DNA from: Haliscomenobacter sp033763495 | GTDB lineage: Bacteria; Bacteroidota; Bacteroidia; Chitinophagales; Saprospiraceae | DNA length: 64,000 bases | Direction: 5' to 3' | Assembly: GCF_033763495.1 (NCBI RefSeq) | Contig: NZ_JANRKL010000204.1 | Location: 1 to 64,000 of the forward strand | Part shown: positions 15,274 through 27,200 of the stretch, one piece after another | Layout: each line of letters starts with the position of its first letter | Position numbering within the stretch: the first letter of the stretch is position 1 | The notes under the pieces: model-generated | What the model saw: only the letters and a program-made list of their open reading frames with translations | Database searches by the model: none | What the model was told of the DNA's origin: nothing | Made by a program: the position numbers and the translations under genes

Positions 15274-18200
15274 ATGAAAAGAGCTTTACGCTTCAGTAGT
15301 TTTATTGAAGTGCCACTTTCTACTTGTTTTTTTCAAAACAAAAAGATGGCCTGCTTAAAACTATTACTGGTGACACTGCCAGTACTCTTTTGTGGCAGCT
15401 TGGCCTTTGCTCAGTCCAGCACTCCTCTTTGGGCTGCTACTCCATCCGATCACATCACCAACATGACCAGGCCTTTCGATTTCGCAGGCATGGTCAATGC
15501 TCCCAATGCTGGATTAGAGTCGAGTGATGGCTCTGAGGAGATCTTGGCTGCTGAAATCGGTCGGGTTTCTGTAAATCCAGCAAGCCATACAGCTTTTACT
15601 GGTCGCAACTCCAGGGTCACCTCCCCTGGCACCGGCTTTTTGCTTGAGGCTCCAGCGCCCAAGCTTGCCCCTGCTGCTGCTTCCATGGTAGGTCAGTTGA
15701 TGGGTTTAAAAATAGCCCCGGCAACATACTGCCAAGGCGAGTCCTTTAGCTTATCCTATCAGTTCGATGGCGGTGACGGTATATTACCAGGAAATACTTA
15801 CACCATCCAACTGAGCAATAATAATTTTAGTGATCATCTAACAATCGGACGCCTGGTATCCTCCAATCTGACCGGTTCAATCCAAGTAACCATACCTTTT
15901 GACGCCGCTATAGGAGGAGGATACGAGTTTCGGGTTGTAGCCAGCACGGGTGCGGCAACAAGCACAGAATATGGATCTTACACCATTGCTGGTGCACGTA
16001 ATCTTCAACCTGTTATTGATGTCAATGCGTGTTTGACCCAAAACGCTACTTTTACTACCGCGACTACCGCATTGTCTCCTACCTACCTTTGGAAAAAAGT
16101 GTGTACCATTCCTGGAGCTGTGTTTACCAACTCCAAATCAGGGTTGGATGCTATGGGAACTTATGCAGCTAATCTTTACTATGCCAACTCCAAATTATAT
16201 GTGGCTACATCCAAAGGATTAGGAGTTTCAAGTAATAATGGAGCGAGTTTTGCCCTACATCTAAGTGGTCAAATCAACGATGTATTTGCCAACGGGAATG
16301 GAATATATTTGGCTACCCCAAATGGCGTAAGAGTAAATAATACAATGGCATTGGATGGTACGGGTACTTTTAGCACAGCCATCGGTAACCCGATCACCGC
16401 TGTTTATGCCCGTGGATCCGATGTGTATGCTGCAGGGAGCGATGGTATTTATTTTTCGAATGATGATGGAGTGAGTTTTCCTGACATACCTGGCCATCCT
16501 GTGGGCACGACTAAATACACGACAGCTCAGGGCCTTGGTTCCAACTCGGTCAATGATCTTTTCATCGATGGAAACGGAACGGTTTACGCTGCAACGACGA
16601 TGGGGATTTCCATTCTCTATCCTGGTCAGACGAACTTTGTCACGACTAATCTTGTGACGCACCCAATGAGTGGTTTGCTTAGCAACAACATTAACTCGGT
16701 ATACGTCGATGCCAAAGGTGTTATTTATTTGGGCACCAATGACGGGGTATCGGTTTCTACCGATGGTGGAACAACATTCACAACCATTACGGATGGTTTA
16801 GGTAACTCTGCTGTAGGGGACATTTTTGTGGATGAGGCCAACAGCATCATTTATGCGGCAACCACCGGTGGTTTGTCAATGATGCACCTGGGTGCCAACA
16901 AATTTACCAATTTTACTGCTCGTCAGGGATTGGGTGCGGATTTTATCACTAGCCTGGCTGTTAACAACGGAACAGTATTTGCTGGCAATGGTAATGGTGT
17001 CTCCAAAGGCAATATTCCTGCTGCAATAATAGATGCTAGTGGTACCAACAATGCTGCTTCCTACAGCATTATGGGACTGGATTATCTGGATGCCAACTGC
17101 CGTTTCTTTGCCGAAGTGACAGTGCCTGGATGTACCACCCCTGCTTACACCAATATCGCCTCGCTGAATGACATTCCGCCACAGATTTCGGTGATTAGCC
17201 CCACTACCTCCACAACCAAGTGTGATAATCAAGATGGTAGCTTTACCCTTACAGGTTTGTATCCCAATGTGAGCTATCAACTGCAGTATTTGGGAGGAGC
17301 CGGAATTCCTGCTTCTGGTGCCACCGTAACGGCAGATGCCAGCGGACAAATTGTGGTCAGCTTTTTGGCCCCAGGGACCTATACTGAGGTCCACGTTCGC
17401 AGTACGGTAGGTCAAAACTGTGAGTCTAATAAGCTGACTGTAGTGATCAATCCACCAGCTGAACCTGCACCACCAGTGCCCGATATGTTGTCGGTCACCC
17501 CCGTTTGTGGTGGCTCAAATGTAACGGTGGGGATGCCAGCACAGGTTGCTCCGCTCCAATACCGTTGGTACACTAAGCTTCCTGCTGGTTCTGCAGATTT
17601 AGCCGATCCAGGCACCTCCACGGACGACTATGTGATAACGGCTCCAAGCAGCAGTGGTTCCGTGTGGGTAAGGATTCGCAACACCAACACCAATTGTTTG
17701 AGTGACAGTGTTAAGGTTGATTACACCGTTAACCCTGGTGTAACCATCGATCACGCTAAAACGGAACCAACTACCGCTAACCCCAATAGTGGTACAATTA
17801 CCATCACTGGACCTGCGGGGACTTATAACCTAAGTTATGTTGACCCTGTCAGTGGGCCTCAAACGTCGAATAATATTACTTTCCCTCACACCATCTCTGG
17901 TTTGGGGGTAGGTAATTATACCAATTTCGTTGCCACCAATCCGGCCACCGGTTGCGTTTCTAATACGATCGCCTCTTGCCGCTTATTGGGACCTCCGTCT
18001 GACGATGTGATCAGCACCAAAAATTTGCAAACGGTAGTATGCGGAATCCCAGGTGTAACGGGGGGGTACCTACAGAAGGTGACCGATCCAAGTCGGGTTA
18101 GTTCAACTTCAATTACAGCAGCGATGCCAGAAACTGTAGGGGCCATTGCTGCTGGCCGGATTCGCCAGACCCAGGGCACTAATCCTACCCCGGCTGACTT

Positions 18201-21200
18201 GAACGAAAAAGTAGAAATGCGCGGTTGGGTTCAATTCAACCTATCCAGCATTCCGATTAATGCGACCATCACGAAAGTAGAGTTCACGCCAACATCCGTT
18301 CAGGGTGGATTCCAGGCTGTAAATGATGTAGAAATCAATACTTCTGCTACTGGAGACATTCAGTTTGACATCACTCAAATGACTGATGACAACTATGGGC
18401 CTTATGCTAACTTTAATGACCGTGCATTCAACGATCTGTTTGACGTCAAGTACAATGATTTTGTAATCGGCTCCAATGCTACAGGAGCCAAAGTTGATCT
18501 TGGCCCCTCAGCAGTAGCGGATGCTCAAAGACGCTTGGCTAGTACAAATCAACTGTTTCAACTCGGACTTACCTTATCTGGAACGGATTTTGATGTGCCT
18601 GTCTTCCAATTCCACGGTAAAGTATTTGACCTTTCCGCTAACCAACAGCTTTGTATTACCTACGTATTGAAAGACTATGGCGATTTACCCGAGCCAAAAT
18701 TCGCTACAGATTTAGCTGGTGGTTTGGTCGGTCCAAGCCACGTCATCAATCTAATTGATCTGAATAGCGATCCCAATATCACGAGTAACCCACTCCAACC
18801 TGCCATGTACATTGGAGCTACGCCTCCCGATGCAGAAGTAAACGGGCAACCCAATGCCACCGCTACGGGAGATGGAAGTGACGAAGACATCAATGACAGC
18901 TGGTTCACCAACCCAGCCACCAACAATACCCTGGTTGCAGGGAGCACCATTACATTGACCGTTCCGGTAACCAACAACTTGCCTGAATATGTTAACGTTG
19001 TGGTGTTTGTAGACTGGAACAATAATGGGGTATTTGAGAACACTCCCGCCGAGCGTTACACAAAAAAAGTAGATCCCAATCCCAATTTGCCAAACGTAGG
19101 AAATCAAGTTCTAGTACCCTTTGATCTGGCGATACCCAATGTTCCCAAAGCCGACTCCATAGGCGTTCGCATCCGTTTAACCTCTGGAGCGGTTTTTGAT
19201 GCCTATGGTCCTGCACCAGATGGTGAAGTGGAAGATTTCATCATTGAATTGCGTGGCACTGACTATGGGGACTTACCGGATGCAACCACAGCAACAGGCA
19301 ACAACGATTACCAAACCCTTAAGGCAAATAACGGCGCCCGCCATGGAGTACCCGTTACCCCACTGATTTACATGGGTACGGCTATCGATACGGAAAGTGA
19401 TGGGCAGCCTAACCTGAGCTCGGTTGGCGATGACAACAATCTGCCGATAGATGATGAAGATGGTATCATATTCTTGGGTCCGTTGGTTCCTGGGCGTAAT
19501 GCACAATTGGCTTTTAAAGGAGTCAATAAGGTGGGTATTGATGCCAAACTCCATATTTGGGCAGACTGGAACAACGACGGTACGCTGGAATATGTTAGCG
19601 GAACCACCTTCGCTTCTTCTGCAAGTCCAATTTCTCAAATCATTACGTTTGCAGTTCCTAATGGCGCAACTTTTGACGGCGGTAAGGTATTCTTTAGATT
19701 CCGGTTCACAACAGATGTAACCTTTAATACTGCCATTCCAAATCCAAGTCCTAATGGCTTGGTTTACGACGGGGAAGTAGAAGATTATTTCCTGCCGATC
19801 TTCAAAATGGGCAACCTCGTATGGGAAGACCGCAACCACAACGGTCTGCAAGACAATGACGAGATCAACCTGGGGATTCAAAATGTTAGAGTTGTCTTGC
19901 GTTTTGGCGGTATTGATCCAATTACTGGTGCTTACGATGAAGTAACTCAAAATACCGCTACCAACCCTAATACACCCAATATTGATAATGGCGTAGACGC
20001 AGTAAGAGACTTTGTACTTCAGACTTTTACCGATACAAAAGGAACCTATTGCTTCATTGGTCTAATTGAGGGGCGTTATCAAATTATTTCAGTGGATACC
20101 TTTGGTTTGACACCAACTCGTTTTGATCACATCAAAAACGTAACCGAAGAAGATCTGGATAGTGATGGCAAACCATTGAAAAACCCTTGGGCTTATGTAA
20201 GTGGTGACCGTCGGCAGTCCAAGAGCCAAATTGTGACCTTGAAGGTAGATCAAATTGGTACCGACGAAGAGGGCATCCTAGATCAGGGTAACCCACAACT
20301 GCTCGATCCAAACGCAATAGGGGTATTCCCTGATGATCGGGTAGAACAACGCATCGACTTCGGTTATGTGGGGCTGGACCTTGGCGATTTGGCCGAGTCA
20401 ACGAATATCCCATTCCCAGCTAATCCACTGACTCCACCTGACCCCTCTAATACTAGCTTTATTACCACTGAAAATGGTACGACACCAGAAGGGCCTAAAC
20501 ACATCGTTACACCGGATCTGCGTCTGGGTAACTGCCAGGATGTAGAGTGGTTAGGTCAACCTGACCAAGATGCAGGCGCTGAATTCAAACCTGGTCCTGA
20601 CTCTGGGGGTGATGATCCAATTGCCAACTTCAGCAACTACCCTAATTTCTCATATGATCCTTCGCAAGGTCGTCGTTGGCCGTTCCACGATGTGGCCAAG
20701 GTTTGTGGTGACGATGAGGATGGTATCCGTTTCCTGACCCCAATGGTACCCGGTTATGACGCCATTCTTTCGGTTAAGTATTTTGCAAAAACCAACCTCG
20801 ATGGCCCGGATGCTTACCTGCACGCCTGGTTTGACTGGAACGGTGATGGCAACTTTGACAATGGCGCGGGGGGGATTGACCCCAATGAGCACATCATTTT
20901 CTACAAGCGCGATGGGGTTGTGGTTTCCAATATGTTGGAGCCAATTACCCAAGCGGTTAAACTGGAAATGAGCTACCTGACCACACCCGGTGACTCCCTG
21001 ACCTTGACCTTCAAGGTTCCGGCAGATGTGAAATACAACAATGGTAATATTTTGTCTCGCTTCCGGATCAGCTTTGATCCTTACCTCGGGCCAAATGGAA
21101 TTCTGGCACCTAGCCTCAACTTCCCTGATCTACAACCGGGCGCAGGCAATACCCAGGTTCCTGGGGGCATCATTCCTTATGGTGAAGTGGAAGACTATTT

Positions 21201-24200
21201 TATCGCGCTATCTAAAGTAGGCAACACCGTATTTGAAGACCGCGATCACGATGGCTTCCAGGATGTACTTGAGCCAGGAATCAAAAATGTTCCGATCAAA
21301 CTGCAATTCGCAGGTGCTGATGGCATTTTGAACTCTGGCGATCCTTACGAATTCACCTATCACGATACGACTGACGCCAATGGCCGCTACTACTTCTGTG
21401 GCTTGATCGGCAACGTTGATCCTTCTGGTATTCCGAATCCAGTTTACCAACTGATTGTGGAAGACCCCGCAGGTATGACTGCAACGTTCAACAATACAGA
21501 TCCATCGGACGATATTTGTATCGATGACAACAGCAATGGTGACGACCTATTGATTGATTTCGTTCAAGCTCCATTTGGACACCGCATTACCACCGACACC
21601 TTCACCATCACCAACCCGATGATGTTGTGTTTGGATGAAAATGCGCCACGTAATGATGTAGGCGGCCTGGTTACAGGAAACAACCGGCCGAATCCAACGG
21701 TTGCTGACGCCTTAAACAACTTCCCAGACAACCAATACGACGAAACCCGTGACTTTGGTTATACTGGATTTGATTATGGCGATCTGCCCATCAACAGTGT
21801 ATTAAAAGGTTCCAAGTACCTGACCCTGCGCGACTCCGTGAATGGTCCAGGCGACCCACTGGATTTTAAATACGGCCCACGCCACGCCATCCAACCTCGC
21901 CTTTATTTGGGTGATGGTGTAGATGGTGAGCTGAATGGCAAGCCCGATGCGGATGCAGGTAGCAAAGCAGGTGGTGATGACGACGATCCAGGTGCGTTTA
22001 AGAAAGGTAAAACAGCAGATGATGAGAATGGCATCCGCCTGTTGTCTCCGCTGATCCCTGGTGAAGTTGCGTACATTAAAGTGAAGTACACCTCTCAGGA
22101 TACTACTAATGTTCCAGCGGATGATCAGCTGGACGGAGTATTGGACGGATACAAAAATGTACCTGCATACCTCGACGCTTTCATGGACTGGAATGGCAAT
22201 GGAGAAATTGAACTTCCAGGTGAAAAAATCTTTTGGACGCATCAAGGTATCTCTACGGCCAACTTTGATAAATACGAAGTAAAAGATACCGTTGATACTT
22301 ACACTGCCAAGCTGATACCAATATCTAATTCTGGTTTAGATAGTGTCATCCTGGCCTTTAGAGTACCGACATCTGCTACTTTCGACACAGGTACAGTATT
22401 CATGCGCTTCCGTTTGGGCTGGACCAACTATAGTGCTCCATTTGGATCAGGTGGATTCCCAGCTGCATTCCCTATCGGTTTAGGGCCAGACAACAATATT
22501 TTCCACATGACTCAGTCACCTTATGTGAAGTCATTCGAAAATAATTTGCCAACGGGTGCAATTCAGGCACCACCTAACAACTGGACCAATGCCGCTGACA
22601 ATACCGGAAGATACCCTTATCCTCAAGGGGAAGTAGAAGATTACGCCATCCCTGTTGCTCAAATTGGCAACCTGGCCTGGTACGACCACAACGTGAACGG
22701 ACATCAAGACGATCCGCTGTTGGCGCTGTACAATCAATACAAAGATGAGTACGGGGTAGATACCCTGCAACTGGTACTCATTTGGGGTGGTGTTGAGAAC
22801 AAAAATGGAACCTTTGATGCAGTGGGTTATCAAGATCATACAGTAAGTTCAGCGGGTACAACTACTGATATTCTGTACAACTTGTCCCTCGCACCTCCTG
22901 CAGTAGGTAGTAATACACCAGGATTGGTGGTAAAAACCAACCCACAAGGTCTGTATTCTTTCCGCGGCTTGATTCCTGGCAGGTATTACCTCATTCCGAA
23001 AAAATACCTCGATTTGGTCGCTGATGGCCATGCCATTGATAGCGCTCAATTCGTGAATCAAGGGCCGAAGCATCGAATTTTGACGCTCAAAAACAACACC
23101 ATCACCACCGATTCAACCGATAGTGATGCGATGCCTGGAGCAGCTTTCACCATTGCTGACGGAAACCCTCGTGATCCGGAAGTTTCGGTAGGAAACCTGC
23201 CTGTAAACGAAAACGGTCAGAAGGATGTACAAGATGTGCCCAACCTGATGACAGGTTCTCCATCAGTATTCCCGGACAATCAGTGGGATAAAACCATTGA
23301 TTTCGGCTGGATCGATGAGCCAGTGATGGAGTCTAACCTGGATATCGTTGGAGTGAACTTCCCTACCAGTCAGATTTGTGGAAACTTCAATGTCATCATG
23401 CACGTGTGCATAAAAAACACCGCAGAAACTCCTCTGGATAGTTTGATGATTGACCTTAATCTGGCTAACGCGTATGGCGATGCCTATGTAGGTACACCTA
23501 AGTTGAGCATTGTTGATAAAGCCTATACGACCAATTCCGGTGATGTATTGGTGCAGAAGTCAATGGTTGGAGCTAAAGCGGCCCTTACGCCCTATCTGAA
23601 CGATGGAATCTATGATGGATCGTCGCCGGGTAAAATCTCCATTTTCAAAGACAATGTTGATGATAGCCCCTTCTATCTGCCAGGTGATTCAGTAGTTTGT
23701 GTTCAGGTTGAGTTTGAAATCAATCCAACCAAGACCAACACATTCAATGCAAATGTGCCTAAAGGCTGGCATTCTCAGGCTCAGACTTGGGCCAGAGCAG
23801 TGGGCTTCCGCAGAAATGCCAATGGAACAAATGGGCCAAAAACACCAATTATTGATTACTGGCCAAGAAGTCCAAGATTCCTGAAATACGTTCAAATCAC
23901 TGACCTCACCGATGAGGTTGATGATCCGATGCCAATGGCAAATATTCCATATCCTGATGCAGGTGACGGAGTTGAGTTTTATGGCTCTGTGGTTAACCGT
24001 GGTACAGACAATGTTTATTTCCCTGTTCCAACCGCTCCGGTGCCCTTGGCTTCTTATATGTCTGATCCAAGAAGAGATAAATACCACCAATCTCAGAAGG
24101 ATGTATTGAACCGTACTGAAAATGACCCAGCTATCCAAAACGATGAATGCTGGATCAATACGAAGTGGAATAGCGGCTACAAAGAATTCGAAATTGCATT

Positions 24201-27200
24201 GGATGCCAAGTGCGAAGCAGTAGTAAATGCAGATCTCCTTGTACCCAATTTCATAGATGCGTGTGGTTTTGACAAGTACCCAATGGGAAGTTACTACCGG
24301 GTAATCATTCAGGACAAGTGGACAGAAGAAACCCTCTGGGCTTCCGTAGATCGTGTTCCATTTGACGTGAAGAAATACCGCGATCGTCAATTGATCTACA
24401 AGGTGAGAAGTGTGGCCAACCACTGTAACATCATCTGGGGCCCAATCAACTTTGTGGACAAGATTCCGCCAGTTGTGACCTGTCCGCCGAATACTTCGCG
24501 TAAGTTGAATGCTAAAAATGAGATCGTTGGCACCTATACCTTTGTATGTTCTGACGTGGATAGCATTTACAACGTGGCCAAGTCTTGGAATAAGCCTGAC
24601 TATGCTTATTACACTGGGCTAGCTACTGCAACTGACGCTTGTGGTGATCCAAGACTGGAAAATGTTAAGGATGAAATTGAATACTTTGCTGATTGTAACG
24701 CATCTGCAGCTCAAGGATACCTCTACGCTCAGATTCGCCGTACCTTCAGTTTCATAGATTTGATGGGCAACAAGGAAAATTGCACCCAGTTGATCTACAT
24801 CTATCGCCCAGTCATCAAATTACCATTGTGTAAGATCGAAGTACCGAATGATAAAGCGAAAGGTGATAATTTGATCCTGCCAGCCGATTTGGCAGGTAAG
24901 AAATACGATATCGCTGGAAGTGTACCTTATTTCATTAATGGCTCAGGTAAGAAGGTTTTCATCACTGGAAAAGATTACTGTGGTTTTGCCTTTAACTATA
25001 CAGATGAAGTTTCCTTCTCTACTGGCCAGGGTTTGTGTGGCAAGAAGATCATTCGTACCTGGTCAATCTTTGACTGGTGTTATGGTACTGGATCAGCTTA
25101 TCCGAACTACTTGATGCAGCCAGAAACTCAAAACGAGTGCTATGCTGAAAGTAGCTGGAATAGTGGCCGCTATACCTGGCAACAAACCATCATTGTTGGC
25201 GACAGCGAAAGACCAATCATTACTGCCCTGGACGTTGATAGGGATGGTAAGGTAGGTGCTTATACTGGTGCCCCTCAAGCCAATCCCAAAACAGCTACTG
25301 CAACTTACGATCCTGATGACGTACTGGAATACTCTACAGGTCCTATGGATTGTACTGGGGGATTTGTATTCGACCGCTCCAGCTTCAAAGTAACTGAACA
25401 AAGCGATTGGTGCTACGAAATCCGCGTAGTAGAACGTGTTGCCATTCTTGACCTGGATGAGCGGCCCACTGGTGTATTCGTGCTCAAAACTGACCCAGGT
25501 GTGAAAGTAACTGGTGATTGTGCCAAAGGTTACACCGTATCTGGAGTGCCAATTCTCGGCGACTGGTTTGTAGAAGTGCGGGTTTACGATGCATGTTATC
25601 AGGACAGTGTTGTTTGGATTCCTGTTCGCATCGTAGACAAAATTTCCCCAGTCATGAAGTGCGACGACAAGTTGAACATTACCCTTGATAACCAGGGCAA
25701 CGGCTTTGTTGCGGCAAAAAATCTGGACGAAGGTAGCTGGGACAACTGCAAAATGAAGTGGGTAAAAGTACGCCGTCCAGTAGCAGAGGCCTGTGTAACG
25801 ACAATGTTGAAGTTCCCACGGGTAGTTGACGCCAATAAGAATGGCAAGCTTGATCCTTATGATCCATCAAAAGGTAAGCTTGACCTGAATGGCAACGGCA
25901 AAGCTGATGATTACGATTACATCGACCTCAATAGCAACGGGGTTGCCGAGATCGAAGAATACTTTACCATTGGTGAATACTTCACAAAGAACCCACCAGC
26001 CGCTGGTAATGGATCTGGCATGATCATGACGCCATTGATGGATACTGTGCCGTTCTTCTGCTGTGATGGAAGTGCCTTGATGGTTGAACTGTGGGGTATG
26101 GACAAATTTGGCAACCTCAACTACTGCTGGAACAACATCCAGGTAGACGACAAAACGCCAATTCAATGTCTTGCTCCTTGGGAAGCTACCATCTACTGTG
26201 ACGATAAGAGTCTTGAGTTCATCGACGACAAAGTAAAGTCCGCCAAAGTATTTGGTGATGTGATCATCAATAGCGGCGCAGTTTGTATCCAGGCAGATAC
26301 CACCTACAGCACAGTGAAACGCCTGAAGTGTGGCGCTGGTACCATCGAACGGATTTGGGTATTGACCAAGCAAACTGCACATGGACCTATCTCGACTACT
26401 TGCAAACAAATCATCCGGGTATTGCCAGTACGCGAATACAATATCTGCTTCCCTAAAGACGTAGATCAACGCGACTGCAAAGTACCAGTGATTGATACCG
26501 CTGTCGTAAGTGAACTCGGTTGTGACATCCTAGCGGTCAATGTTAGTGATAAACGCTACGACGCTTCCGATGACGAGTGCTACAAAATCTTCCGTACCTA
26601 CACTGTCATCAATTGGTGTGCTTACGACGATAATTGTGGCGATCCAATGACAGAAGGTTCAGTGTTTGTAGTTGACCGGGCCCTATTCGATAACTTTGGC
26701 AAGGAAAGGCTTTATGTATTGGTCCGTGATGCGGATCGCGACCTGGATGAAGAATTCTATCTGTCGAAGAACCTTACCACGAACGAACCATTGAGCAACG
26801 ATAGAAAGAGTGGTGATTACCATGTCTTTGGTGATGCTGACTGGAATGGTGATACTGACGGTAGCGGCTACAAATCTACGGATTACAGCAGCTTTGCAGG
26901 CCGTGAAGTAAGGATGCCTGACTGCGATCAAGCCTTTAATGGTAATCCTTATGGTTTGCCAGTTGGTGAATACTACCATTCATTTATGTACACTCAGATC
27001 ATCAAAGTGTACGACGAGGTGAAACCTGTTGTTACTGCTGATGCAGCCAAGTTCTGCATCCGTGAAGGTGCCGACTGTCTGGCCGACATCAAAATGGTGG
27101 TAACTGGTAAGGACAACTGCACCAATGAGGTCACCCTTGAGACCCAATTCTTGATGATTGCTCCGCTACAAACTCGGGATGCAGGCAGCATGATTCTCTA

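Noticed and set aside
23689..24423. 244-codon minus-strand frame inside the giant gene
   Set aside because: Shadow of the giant surface-protein frame; composition is that of reversed repeat DNA.
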